Positions 34,601-40,062 of a stretch of 41,056 nt of DNA are shown piece after piece. The DNA is taken from the NCBI GenBank assembly GCA_947167825.1, contig CAMVJN010000002.1:1-41056 (forward strand), given 5' to 3'. Numbering within the stretch: position 1 is the first letter of the stretch; the number at the start of each line of letters is the position of its first letter. The notes below the pieces were generated by a model. That model was given only the letters and a program-made list of their open reading frames with translations. It did no database searches and was not told the origin of the DNA. This DNA comes from an uncultured Selenomonadales bacterium (lineage in GTDB: Bacteria; Bacillota; Negativicutes; Selenomonadales; Selenomonadaceae). A program made the position numbers and the translations under genes.

Positions 34601-37279
34601 ATCCAAGCTGCGCTGATCATCGTCCGTTATGTCATCTTTCAACTGCTTGGCGGCGGTAGCTACCGCCTTGATTGCGTCGATGATTCTCTGATAGTCCGCG
34701 AGAATGCCGTGCACGCGCCCCCAATCCTGATAGCTCGCCGCCGCTACGGAGACGGTCTTGCCCTCCAGTACGGCGTGATTGCCGTCGTCTTGGGACGTGC
34801 CGCCGTTTCCGTCCGCGTCCTTGCCGATGGTGATTTTCGCGTCGTTGTCGATATTCGCGACCAGCACCGAGGCGTCGATTTCCGCCGCGCTCTGGTTGTC
34901 CGGGTTCACGTTCATCAGCGTGCCCGTCGCCGTCATGTGGGTGTCGTCCATCTGCGTCCCGGCTTTCACCGTGACGCCGCCGTCGGAGGAGACGAGCTTC
35001 GCCTTGTTGCCGACGCGGATGTCCGCCGTGTTGTTCTCGTTCGCCACGGCGACGCTGACCCCCGCCGTCATATACTTGTGCAAGTTCTTCAGCGCGTTGG
35101 CGGGGACGGAACCGACCTTCACGGTCTTATTGGCGTCGCCAAAAAGGCGCACTACGCCGCTGCCGTCCGCCGCCATCTCTACCGAGTCCGAGGGGAAAAG
35201 CTCGTCCAAAAACTCGGACACATCCGCCTGCGTAATCCTGGTGTTTTGCTGCTCCTGTTCCCCCGTCTGCGGCGGCGGGTTCAGGCCGACCACCGCGTTG
35301 TTCGCCGAGACGTTGTTGCGGGAGGTGGTGTTCGTCGCGGAGACGGTGACGCCCTTTTTGCCGGAAAGCTCGCCGTCCACCGTGACGGTCGCCGCGCTGT
35401 CGTAGTCCAGCACACCGACCGCCGTCGCCGCCGTCGCGGCTGAGCTGGCGGCAACCGCCGCCGTCAGGTCGATGCTGTTGGAGACGGCGGCGTCCACCGT
35501 CACCGCGTCTTGGTTGCTGGTCAGTTTCGCGTCCTTGCCGATGTTCACCGTCGCGAAATTGTCCGCCGTCTCAATGGTGACAGCCGCGTCCGCCAATGCC
35601 GCCGTCGCGCCGCCCGCCGGCATCACCGACACGGCGACGCCCACGCCGATCATCGTGTCCGAGGCGGACGCCGACGCATTGACCGCGCCCTCCGCTGTCA
35701 GCTCCGCGCCGTCCTCGATATTCACCGCCGCGTCGTTGTACGCGCCGAGATAGGCGATGCTGGCGCCCGCGATGCGGTCGGTCGGCGCAACATCCACGCC
35801 GCCGCCTTTCTTCTTTTCCTGCTTGTCGGGCGTCGTATGGGAATCGTCAATCTTCGTCGTCGCCATCGTCACATTGATGGTCGTCGCCGACGCTTTCGCC
35901 GAAATGCCGCTGGGCAAAACGCCGTCGTTGCCGTCCGACGTGTTCGGGGCCTGCTTTGCCGTCAGCCTCGCGTTTTTGCCGATATTGACCTTCGCCTCCG
36001 AGTCGCGGTAGCTGTAAATCGGCGTGACGTCAAACCTCTGCGTCGCCTTCTCGATCCAAGTGTAATGATCCGCAAATTTTTTCTGCTGGCTGACGCTCAT
36101 CGCGTCTTTTTTGATGGACTCCACCTTGTCCGCGTCGTTGGTGCTGGCATATTGGTTGAAGGTCGTGGCGCTGACGTCGATATTGTTCGCGGTAATCTTG
36201 CCGTCCACGTCCGCGTTCGCCGTGAGGAAGACGATCTCGCCGAGGGGGAAGGAACCAGCGGGAATGAAAGCGTTCAGCCCGGTCAGGTCAATATCGGAAA
36301 CGGTGTCGTCCTTGTTGATTGCCGTCGCCGCGATCATGACGCCGCCCCGGGAATCGATTTCCGTCCCCGTGCCGACGGACACCTTCGCGTCGCGCTGCTC
36401 AAAGCCCAGCGCCGCGAGCGCCTCGTCGCCGAGGTCGCCCGTGGCGGAAGCCTCGCTGGTAGCGAGGGCGGACAGCACGATGTCGCCCGTGCCCGTGGCG
36501 GAAAGCACAAGCTGATTATTTTCATCCGTTGGTGAAATGCCGGAGTCCACGCCGTCCAAATTGACAAGGGAAGAAAAGTCAAGATTGTCCCGCGTCAGGA
36601 GCTTCGCGCCCTGCGCCGCACCGCTCTCTTTTACGACCTCAACCGTCCCCGCCACCATCGTGATGCCGTCCACCGCGTTCAGCCGCCCGGCGACGGAGAT
36701 GGTCGCCGTCGGGTTGATGGCGTACGTGCCGTTCAAGAGGTCGGCGGGATCGAAATCGTCGGCTATCGTATTGGAAGAACCTTCCTTCAACATCGCGCTC
36801 ATGCCGGACGCCGTCGGCGTGACGAGATTGATCGCGCCCGCGTTGATGACGCCCGACGCGCCCACGGCGATGCCGTCGGCGCTGACGAACCAAAGGTTGC
36901 CGCCGATGCCGCTGCCCTTGATGGCGTTCACCGTGCCGTTGATGTCGATGCGGTCATTGACGAGGTTCAGCAGGTTCAGCGCGTTCGCGTTGCCCGCCGA
37001 CGTTCCGAAGTATAGATTGGCGATATTGCCGCTGGACAGATTGAATTTGTCGAACACGTTGTAGGCGTTGACGCCATTGCTTGTCACGCCGTCGGCGAAA
37101 ATGTTGAACACGCCGTTCTCCGCCGTCATGGCGGACTGCCCTGTCTTCTGTATCTCGCTGGCCCGTACATGGACGGGCGACAGCAGGAAACCCGCCGCCG
37201 CGACGCCAATCGCCACGTGTTTTCCGAAATGGGCGTGCAGCCCGCCTTTCCGTTGCATTTTCCTCATGATTCCCGACAT
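16649..37279 (-). CDS. Giant two-partner-secreted filamentous adhesin (TpsA / LktA-like), 6876 aa
   Basis: Single uninterrupted ORF; signal peptide (KHVAIGVAAAGFLLSPVHVRA|SE); TPS-like domain NAYNVFDKFNLSSGNIANLYFGT...LWFVSADGIAVGASGVINAGAINLVTPT; long beta-helix-type repeats; adjacent tpsB. Confidence 0.93.
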   Translation of the reverse strand: MSGIMRKMQRKGGLHAHFGKHVAIGVAAAGFLLSPVHVRASEIQKTGQSAMTAENGVFNIFADGVTSNGVNAYNVFDKFNLSSGNIANLYFGTSAGNANALNLLNLVNDRIDINGTVNAIKGSGIGGNLWFVSADGIAVGASGVINAGAINLVTPTASGMSAMLKEGSSNTIADDFDPADLLNGTYAINPTATISVAGRLNAVDGITMVAGTVEVVKESGAAQGAKLLTRDNLDFSSLVNLDGVDSGISPTDENNQLVLSATGTGDIVLSALATSEASATGDLGDEALAALGFEQRDAKVSVGTGTEIDSRGGVMIAATAINKDDTVSDIDLTGLNAFIPAGSFPLGEIVFLTANADVDGKITANNIDVSATTFNQYASTNDADKVESIKKDAMSVSQQKKFADHYTWIEKATQRFDVTPIYSYRDSEAKVNIGKNARLTAKQAPNTSDGNDGVLPSGISAKASATTINVTMATTKIDDSHTTPDKQEKKKGGGVDVAPTDRIAGASIAYLGAYNDAAVNIEDGAELTAEGAVNASASASDTMIGVGVAVSVMPAGGATAALADAAVTIETADNFATVNIGKDAKLTSNQDAVTVDAAVSNSIDLTAAVAASSAATAATAVGVLDYDSAATVTVDGELSGKKGVTVSATNTTSRNNVSANNAVVGLNPPPQTGEQEQQNTRITQADVSEFLDELFPSDSVEMAADGSGVVRLFGDANKTVKVGSVPANALKNLHKYMTAGVSVAVANENNTADIRVGNKAKLVSSDGGVTVKAGTQMDDTHMTATGTLMNVNPDNQSAAEIDASVLVANIDNDAKITIGKDADGNGGTSQDDGNHAVLEGKTVSVAAASYQDWGRVHGILADYQRIIDAIKAVATAAKQLKDDITDDDQRSLDKILADCETFSQDVRQAATLSTGLDLNDYVGDAATNMPTSLAELVERAFSIAAGIQQIKTSVNNKFKYELDAINTSLNNNLTAFLKPENYGNFVASASANAVGSGAVGENADRNHERHAETKLSVAGGVNVNSLDNRATVDVGDYTELNATEGALSVTANAQQHSVAMNGRVNIDVDFKPLLNYVEQHAGKNRGWSKNGFMDAFKNVLKVSDNTSGPNAIGGNVGVAARDTQGTVKIGEHAKLTGWASTTTTITTDDEGNETTTTTKNEDAILLKGENETIVTDITFGSGEAGSVGVQGQVGVLSGDAKSGVTVGKHSSMTAKSLDEDDNSIAAADKAKANINIGGGMDVVATNIVGAILRSNGTAMGASVAVTTYDVDNTVKISGALDATAVHLNALTDGTIDTITVAGTASTTTSSGTGTSEATEPSEALNSNPRIRQAEVDGDFLLDGSDDDSDYDPSFEPDVSNASDDLFDNLEDAIAHTANHEQGSNLADALQENVAQNGQTKVAKLNLAAAGSVSVNDVTTNTAAQLENATVTLHQRENGAEKDGDDAKLMVKAEDASFIGAWSGATAITWQQSEKTKTRGNGNLQASPRTANLQANHHPGHHRGYQPGIDASTGTWIDSYDTSSEDFDFIPAAAVSNHETTSSSEDNLDFSTDGDSTTDSLFPADGSDEAEARAEHRANNQAQLEQRLNGAPSVALAGAAAVNLTDQTVLSAIDNTTVKNAALVQNFADKDGADVAAALALTVSKEQGDGFLLDGAASVSYNRAENGVRARMNQSVVEYGENTKLSNVAYDSDTQVTGGVNLDVMRGGGTTVGVGGTVTLADIENKLAAEITGGGKYENIGSLMNHAALDVTQVGAAVATTISTGAQSNYSFQAAAAVNLLDNDVTAEISGTDSSKITVEAQRVDVAAYDTNNSNLEKTFDEYISSVGVDATGETYLDLAKENAATDAGDDGEGQTYNIDATSGGTTIVGVGVTLSDSTSSKGVGLAGAASASTIDNDFTARVKNANIVATGATDDEGNAYGLDVRANADGLLVNVAAGETASGGSFNGAGSVSVQLTTNDVLAEVANSTVEADEVKVVADAESKEINVAGQIGIGKNGGGLALALNNLDNSTTAQMTETDVKAVETKIAQLHGEDLKEALKGSNISVEAANTGKVYAVGAGVGIGKTAALVGSLALNFGEDDVSALIEGKETNAYTKANALNNIRALNVSSTNDGYKLAVAGGVSGAGKAAVGGAVAYNEMGTWNENTADPDGKQKNTAAVKNMDVTTMDWAWLEALGYSADAADDDKKITKTDASIAIGASDDSEMVTVAAGVGGAGTAAVEGAAAVSRLGRVTGVEMSEMNVDKEISDKELGNREKLNLALGLDLSQADLDARNTYGTLSANASSGGSVTNVAVVAAGSGDAAVGAAVAVTQSSADVTAKMKKGEQNVEDFALKAASKDTITDAAAGGAGSGHAGVVGSVTVNLFDGETRAEISGSAGVASQKDAVIAAQSDADIENVAGALAFGLYGAGVGLSVSVNEIDTTTSAGVSGGTASISAGGSADGTKVKDSVADDAILDEFAAGGTMADENRLWKQRQDSSYKGAVISASSTETMKSFIVNAGAAGVGAAVTGGVNVNTIGGETKAFADALALTGENVSVVAHDYANNAAMIGQGDLSLAGASVGIGVNVTEISRDTTATVSHDKTANARENISFSNTNGVKVEAESKYGLSSQNVGVTVGDTGASVGNVDDVATLSGTTSATLSNIEATFGDSDSGAAAGNLDVTANRMARIHTREITTAAEAAGAAVGVAVAVLEDSGETSAVFKDSKIGFTQAGSVNHSGQTAVNVKAKSDVEDVYDQFSVTATVTGAGVGGNVSVANTSSDVSAKMDGVTIGKDDPDSDENVYANQSAKSVNVEAENNIGVEQTSWAAGAALYAGAGVGVGVNVANVDGTAEASVSGSTIYSVSDVTVDAKENRSVSAFAGNTEIGTAGVGANVAVITVGQEIDEDSYNTSYQWTDEDGASQTTTVKATDDAGANISGAYDRAETVIEDGELLSSQAFGYAGLSSKQDVTLSRGGKASTVTAAVEGDSSVLSGGNISVRSAENTDVSVEQYDFGAGIAAVEGTVVVLDTNRNAATKVNESELTAHGNIDLGSDVSGTTDVTAVQGSGGIAAAVNGAFAFSDATDSSHLEVVGSKLTADHMAHLAAKDDTKTELEAISVAAAGAGAVGVQVAEATTKSAADGTDVLINGSDISAHGMDYRYKPLKEDGTIGDKDVDKITSWDHTITVEAENAQTMKADLTTVDAAIFGAVSVAVSEVKAGWDDDNALKTSVTVKGDSSFNKDWAADEADTIAIGAKANITQDAEMDAVDASGVASVGVNYNGATTKSDVSVALDENTYYSTGTLSVSGETALSQDLDALGVDASIYVSVGNNTVSVNNGLTTTVDVKAPSSSSRLGAADFSAKSDVSIDADAQSYGGAVLHVAAAEVENKLDNQTKVNLAGTWNMTAGDFSVTARNNEKFDFLADTLAAGILDGSGGSISSTVDGTAAVSLSNATITTAQGAQTYTAENLVNDTMDIDASGYGGLSVGASSHAHDHRYTARVSMDASELTAGGSITAEAGTQGSISVENDVKAAGIVQATAANSDFKTYYDNKVEAKNTKFATTGADLSAHATELVTEAIANGIDIESDTQLAQKVEELKNDESNITLAAYDKTTLSYETYGDSQGGVTGVANAFADNVLSRKNTIDVKDASSFDAANELRLYAGRNANGGDSSLDFTLLTEAVNYSAVPLELVADLDTDMTQENKVNFGSGATARSIADTKIAAGTGHTSLLEYTDAYNFYVNVDTDDDDTGLVTTENGKISEHETEANAATIDGSITAGIHSEAAIEISGYVTFTDSASHTAAHTEIEELQAVLEAGNLTAEQIAEYKSQIKAKTALMNADERTAYFAYAAASRAVSDKEIAVAEAATEEQKATLEAELANLQADMQTKKNAWLASSSDDNKIADYSNIKIDVKKGGDWLSASSFKKNTITRENGYWDDYQKILNVMSEYVGTDEYSGYQAKLNSLILDMEKAGFAEKNENGKYIVYKTVQVPGVVAPDMTVSGGNIYVDAGSLAVNGKLHAQGDPSITLTNTSAVNLDVNDAVIKKNGGSVYFNDTSVSKTSNVSGLSGAANIEADGATADKTPEITIRSTASSDDPNLRADIRVKGDVVNKTGNVTIENKHFDIQVEPDANIVAQKITLKADQGSVTQINPTGTILIGSNPIQQWMDDDETSAKIQEKLHTYLQNNNWTSLNKSFSSYSEYRAWLKDTLGVETQYLPPETQPNSDGSGGIAAGKSVYVKANDVNIGGLVQSGYGDYAVMLTADDKTRVESLDSSWESAGKPSLTDDDVLGNDNYLVNTSNAGSHYDSTKKQWVYAPSVYYNPSTQTLVVDSVSAAPGQIYIEGKVSSTGGGRLYAADGAADISVSTAAVDRDVVTLGLQNEGGEGLITITDNMQGKVFEYKKSGSRSYDIGGDTPDHWNAASDSFQPKEGLTYTWTGGYGNTKVVTKEYTEKTYVWFIDKRTDDEIINEYTEDASVSSTKVFDQKALDSGDYLKEHDTSQATSFNITAKYVTDATEKGDVHEHTDTNVLGGLYKEVTYTWDETTRTGSTSSYNDKGDNPVEIKFLSGENNGTVSVTTNVQNTLTLDGSLSAADGGKVSVTTGEFLRGDGSIVANHVVVRAAEGAAFTHEGQAKDDGSTPTAILDVMSKKGRIDITSTYGDLKASSVKVTDDDDMGEVSLTAEGNIVYDSTGLNNVAASNISLASRNGAIGGAGGGELKIQAGTGNNEHDSVSAVAQKGVYLTQVSGDMRINHIESAEGDVVLKTSGSFIDAAPHETAEVKSTRLSRWLAHGLLSSEDASNAREKSAEAAKTLRMNALEARAGQLAQNRVNGQEDYAAARRMAELNTALAEAKSAYDAVKDDPEKTETQKTAAYNAYTAALRARNYAASVMDSTATDLKSNYTTTASTAKATYAEVLATAKTTYENAASEAKAAYEAALQAAETSYNTAMEIARDGYSAAEAEAKTALETAQANAQADYLTALDAATTVEAQNAAQTAYREALETARATYNAAVKSAEGAEAKAAYTSALAQAESDYAAAIAEAKETRTASETAAKTTYQSNLTTAKNDYATAQNAYVENLNSSATTKLAAYASEHTAKNYADDYKRAAAAFASDNDMKAAQTNYLKAMQNASSKKETSPAEYEQEKKDAWNALTAARSAYFDAHKSNLTGEAYNPDEQNLIVHYAAVDSVANYGWSKEDALYAAQSGIMNSEPGTNSLGDTANIAVHGGHNITLTATGGIGKNGEAVTITEFDDTANRQILANAHTGEVTVTKDENGNITSVTVTQKAPISVSTEEGGVSAATSGHVYLASTKDSALRVNGNIDAGESDVRLEAGNGVVMIDDGTITGNNLLIYGGEGDVGTDDAPIQTNISGALDANSGKSIVITQDADKVLTVEAAAASGNITLTAAKGVEMAAGEGYLNAGDVITLASSDGDVGATNAIRVKADGAVVNASAKENGTIRLAGAEAGNLVLGEIQAAGDGSMVEVKNEGGNIELSRAEDAANHKSAVNADVKAGEISLSALSLNLTGGSLEATKADGTLALSAANAIEQEDTEASKIAAAGNVTLTTGTTGDDDEEKNAGGKISLQSTKNTFDNVSVLAADAEKGIEGDIVVVSTAADGLTATFGAGGDGTGTLLVGGGTVQVQNAAAGGDLAIGGELSTDGDISFASEGDLTLTEGAELKSESKIALRALGTATVTGEASAKTVSVSGETVEISGTATATATEDMKLLASEYDVKILANASLTAGNDLTVTAAQDFTVAEGATLSAGNDFNAVVVGDMDNDGAIVAENDIILESTDASLTVRNVAATSGSVKATAAENILLGDDSGGTVTAGDDITATAKNGSVAVHDTVTVGDTLKIKAAEDVVIDGAVSAKNVMAEAAGGSVTVNGGMTAEESISLQAKKDIFADNLTAANGKIDLQSSSGNISVADASAGGDITAIAATGKAALASASATGDISVTAGTDAEISGTSEAANITVEAGNDAKLVGESTATETVSITAKKDIEAAKVTAGGDISAAAENNATLASVNSTGGSITLTAHNDTNLAGDSSAAQDFTVTAGEKFVVAPSATVTAGNNFTATAKEYGADFGTIVAGKNVKIESTDASLALHNVTAINGNITAIAAESVTVGGNGTVKAENGQVIAIAKDGDVDVRANVTADTVDATAAGDVSIVGSVNARNVVANAEGGSVTVSGNMETGGLISLNAKENVTADNLRSLSGGSVTVRAEKGDIAAKNVSTSGNIEIAATEGNATLVSANSTAGDITLTAGQNAELSGNSNAGGDFTVTAGDGFAVNYGTLVSAGNDFTAKVNDYGVNAGTVIAGNNATIESTGESLLLHNVTATNGTVTAIAAGDIVLGGHQGAVTAGKDVVAVAKNGNVTVHENVEAGGAIEADGAKDVTLHGTVTARDVIVNAENGSVTVSGDMTTGGLISLTAKGDIKADSLSAVEGGGSIAVRSETGDILLADASARGDISVTAENGNAVLASVDSTAGNISLSTGGNAELAGNSNAAGDFNVAVGGDFVVGYGTLLTAGGDFNAVANDYGFNAGTIAAENNASIESTGASLILHNVAAKNGNVAAIAANDVVLGGHAGTVAAGGDVIAVAKGGNVDVTEHIAAGDMIDVTAAQNVNIKGAALESAKSISAVAKNGDITTDGAMNARGSISLAAGNRIVFDGDAAAGVDISAIAGKSIDFPDTVSAGRDASLKIQDGDMAAKTVIVGRNASLQTGGRTGLENWIEAFYPQSGSGDIYAESVTAGNDVVITAANGNITLGSVEGKNSVSIFDYSPTSFMQAGSVKTGGLFTLFAWRREIGSMEVGGYFDIVLMASGDNLRKATGWDNALDAERWLAFEDYRFHHDLLGLSRVIDIYDYWNTMPKNAEEEDLLVEET
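17000..20030 (-). repeat. C-terminal ~230-aa (~690-bp) tandem repeat block within the adhesin, about 4 units (boundaries approximate)
   Basis: Anchor motifs GNNFTATAKEYGADFGTIVAG, GNDFTAKVNDYGVNAGTVIAG and GGDFNAVANDYGFNAGTIAAE recur every ~230 aa, with a more diverged unit GNDFNAVVVGDMDNDGAIVAE upstream. Confidence 0.8.
22099..22597 (-). repeat. Hendecad (11-residue, 33-bp period) Ala/Tyr-rich coiled-coil inside the adhesin
   Basis: AKATYAEVLAT / AKTTYENAASE / AKAAYEAALQA / AETSYNTAMEI / ARDGYSAAEAE / AKTALETAQAN / AQADYLTALDA ... AESDYAAAIAE / AKETRTASETA / AKTTYQSNLTT / AKNDYATAQNA. Confidence 0.85.
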
Positions 37280-37318
37280 CTTGTATCACCCTTCCAACGT
37301 CCTTGTCTTGCCTGTCAA

Positions 37319-38989
37319 TCAAAAGCTCGCCGTCGCTGTCAAATGCACCCGCGCCCCGTCTGTTGCTCCCTCGTCCAGTTCGCGGCGGAGCGGGAAGCCC
37401 ACCGCCACGTCCACGGACAAAAGTTTCGCGATACGCGCCCGAAGGCCGACGCCAGTGCCCGCCAAGATATAATGCTCGGGGCGGTTCTCGCCCCAAAGCC
37501 CGCCATAGTCGAAAAAACCGTAAAGCGAGAGCGTCCTGTCTTTCAGCATTGGCACCGAATACTCGATGCCGAGGGAATAGCCGTTGTCCGCGCCGATGGC
37601 GTTTTCCCTGTAGCCCCGCACGCTGTACGAACCGCCGATGAAAAACTGCTTCGAGGCCCGAAGGTCGTCCCGGTCGCTCATTTGCGCGTTCGCCCGAATC
37701 GAGAGAAGCTGCCCGTCGCCGACGCCCTGCTGGTAGAGCCAGTTGGCGGCGAAGAATCCATAGTTCTCCGAGGGCTGGAAGCCCGCCATCATGCCGTTGT
37801 TTTCCCATCGTCCGGCGGTATAGGCGTAGCGATGGTAAAAGGCGCGCCTTGGCCCGTAATGGGTGAAAGCCGCCGCCGCCGTCCCCTCGGTGAAGGTGTC
37901 GTCCACGACGGGCATACGCATCAGCTCCGTCGCCGAGTGCTGCCGCCCGAAGGAAAAGGAAAGCTCGGTGCGTCCCGCGCGGTTCGCCCGGATCGGGTGG
38001 CGAATCGAGACCGCCGCCGAGTACGCGTGGCCGTATGCCTCCATGCCCCATTCCCGGTAGAGGCCGTCAATGACGTTTGTGGCGTTCGTGCTGTAGTCGA
38101 AAGCGAGGCGCGTGCCGCGCTTGCTGACGGGAATCGAGTAGCTGGCGCTGAAGGACTCAAGCCCCTGCGCGTGCAGATAGCCGAGGCTCAAAGCGTCCCG
38201 CGTGCCGGACACGCTGCGGTTCGTGTAAAAAACGCCGCTGCGCCACCGCCCCGTGGTCTCGTTGCCCGCGCCGTCGTAATAAAGCGTCGTCATCTGGTTC
38301 TGCGGCTCGCGCACGGTCAGCTCATAGTCCGTCGTCCCCGGCTCTTTCCCCGCCCGAAGCGTCAAGTGCAGGAACACGTCGTTTGTCTCGTTGAACCATG
38401 TCACGCGCTCGTCCAGTTCCTTGACATTGGCAATGCCGCCCTGTTCCAGCCCCATCCTGTCCGTGATGTAGTCGGCGTTGGTGTACTTGTTGCCCTTGAC
38501 CTCGATATTCCCCGTGCGCCCCTCGACCAGCGCGATGCGCACCACGCCCGCGCGGATCGTCTGGGGCGGCAGGTAAGCGCGGCAAGTGATGTAGCCCTTC
38601 TCCCGATACCACGCGTTGATTTTTGCCACGATGGCGTAAAGGTCTTCCACGGAAACCTCGCGCCCGATATACGGCGCGACAATTTCGTCCCGCGTTTCCG
38701 GCGGCAAAACCGCCGAATCGTCCACCGTGACGCCCCGCAAAGTGAAACGCACCGCGCCTTTCTGCTCGGCGGGCGTTCCCTGCTGGTCGTCAATCGTCTT
38801 CTCGTCTTCCGCGCGGCGCGCTTCCATCTCGCGCTCGATCCGCGCCCGCTCCCTCTGCTCCTCCATCTGCCGGAGCTGCGCGCCGGGATCCGCGCCGTCG
38901 CCCGGCGCCGCCGATACGACGCCGCCGACGGATAGCCACGCGCAAAGAAGTGCGGGAAGGATACGCCGGATTCGTTTTGTTTCTCGCAT
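37319..38989 (-). CDS. ShlB/FhaC/HecB-family TpsB outer-membrane transporter
   Basis: Signal peptide; POTRA-like RFTLRGVTVDDSAVLPPE...IVAKINAWYREKGYITCRAYLPPQTIRAGVVRIALVEG; barrel motif FFIGGSYSVRGYRENAIGADNGYSLGIEYS; terminal Phe. Confidence 0.93.
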   Translation of the reverse strand: MRETKRIRRILPALLCAWLSVGGVVSAAPGDGADPGAQLRQMEEQRERARIEREMEARRAEDEKTIDDQQGTPAEQKGAVRFTLRGVTVDDSAVLPPETRDEIVAPYIGREVSVEDLYAIVAKINAWYREKGYITCRAYLPPQTIRAGVVRIALVEGRTGNIEVKGNKYTNADYITDRMGLEQGGIANVKELDERVTWFNETNDVFLHLTLRAGKEPGTTDYELTVREPQNQMTTLYYDGAGNETTGRWRSGVFYTNRSVSGTRDALSLGYLHAQGLESFSASYSIPVSKRGTRLAFDYSTNATNVIDGLYREWGMEAYGHAYSAAVSIRHPIRANRAGRTELSFSFGRQHSATELMRMPVVDDTFTEGTAAAAFTHYGPRRAFYHRYAYTAGRWENNGMMAGFQPSENYGFFAANWLYQQGVGDGQLLSIRANAQMSDRDDLRASKQFFIGGSYSVRGYRENAIGADNGYSLGIEYSVPMLKDRTLSLYGFFDYGGLWGENRPEHYILAGTGVGLRARIAKLLSVDVAVGFPLRRELDEGATDGARVHLTATASF

Positions 38990-39052
38990 TTTCCGTCATC
39001 ACCTGTCAAAAGGGTACATTTTCCCTATCATATTTGTCTTATTCTCAAGCAA

Positions 39053-39083
39053 AAAATATCATGTCCATATATGGACAAGTCAA
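39053..39083 (-). promoter_or_regulatory. MerR-type promoter/operator driving tpsB-tpsA
   Basis: Minus strand TTGACT - 19 bp TGTCCATATATGGACATGA - TATTTT; the spacer contains the perfect 16-bp dyad TGTCCATATATGGACA (39062-39077). Confidence 0.8.
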
Positions 39084-39150
39084 GCAAAATTCTTGCGCGC
39101 TTTCATAATTTTTGCTAACATATTCTCTGATGAACACCTTTTGAGGAGGA

Positions 39151-40044
39151 ATGAACATGGACGGCGAACGGTTCCAACTGCCCGACGGGGACGAAAAGCT
39201 CTTTTCCATCCGCGAGGCGGCCCGGATTTGCGGCGTGAGCCGCGCCACGCTGCTCCGGCTGGAGGAGGCGGACTTTTACGCGCCGCGCCGGGTGGACGCG
39301 AAGAATGGCTACCGGTGGTACGACGCCATCAATATCATGCGTATCCAGCAGTACCAAGCGCTGCGGAGGCTGGGGCTCGCCCACGCGGAAATCATGGCGT
39401 ATTTCAAGGGCGACCTGAACCGCGCCGACTTTCTCAATGAGCTGCGGGAGAGGCTTTTCATCGCCCAGCGCTGCTATGACGAGTTCCGTGCGCGGTTCAC
39501 CGAGCGAGAGAGCCTGACCTTTTCCTTTTTCGATTTGCCGGACGCGGTCTGCTACGCGTTCCCCTGCCCCATCCGGGAAATCATGGCGCAATGCGAGCAC
39601 AACTTCCGAGAAATCGAGAAAATGTACGCGCTGGGCTTCCAGCCCTTCCCCGCCACGCCGATGTTTTCCCTCGTGCCGGGGCCGGACCAAATCTACGACG
39701 GCAGCGAGCCGGAGCCTTACGCCTCCACCATCTGCGTGCTCGTCCGCCCCGACGCGATCCCCGACCCGTCGAAGGTCATCTATTTCAAGCGCAGGCGCGC
39801 CTTTTCCATGCTCTACCACGGCAACAAGAGCGAAATCATGCAAAAGGGCGGCCGGCTTCTCATCGAGGAAATGAAGCGGATCGGGCTGGAGCCGAAAGGC
39901 CCCTTGTACGGCATCTGCGTCGTCGGCCCCTTCTTCGGCGACGAGATCGCCCCGAACGATTACGCGTTCCGCTTCGCGATTCCCGTGGAGGAAAGGCACA
40001 TACAGGACCAAATCGTGAACCGATTTTCCATATTTCCCATATAA
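39151..40044 (+). CDS. MerR-family regulator with GyrI-like effector-binding domain
   Basis: KLFSIREAARICGVSRATLLRLEEADFYAPRRVDAKNGYRWYDAINIMRIQQYQALRRLGLAHAEIMAYFKG: MerR HTH; C-terminal GyrI-like region; GAGGAGGA upstream. Confidence 0.88.
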   Translation: MNMDGERFQLPDGDEKLFSIREAARICGVSRATLLRLEEADFYAPRRVDAKNGYRWYDAINIMRIQQYQALRRLGLAHAEIMAYFKGDLNRADFLNELRERLFIAQRCYDEFRARFTERESLTFSFFDLPDAVCYAFPCPIREIMAQCEHNFREIEKMYALGFQPFPATPMFSLVPGPDQIYDGSEPEPYASTICVLVRPDAIPDPSKVIYFKRRRAFSMLYHGNKSEIMQKGGRLLIEEMKRIGLEPKGPLYGICVVGPFFGDEIAPNDYAFRFAIPVEERHIQDQIVNRFSIFPI

Positions 40045-40062
40045 AAAAAGGATGACAACACG

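Noticed and set aside
16232-36535. Very long plus-strand ORFs antisense to the adhesin (16232-18709, 20381-22603, 24386-29347, 31190-35443 and others)
   Set aside because: Arg/His/Val/Ala-rich shadow translations of a GC-rich repetitive gene on the other strand; no recognisable domains. The minus-strand 6876-aa ORF has clear signal peptide and TPS features.
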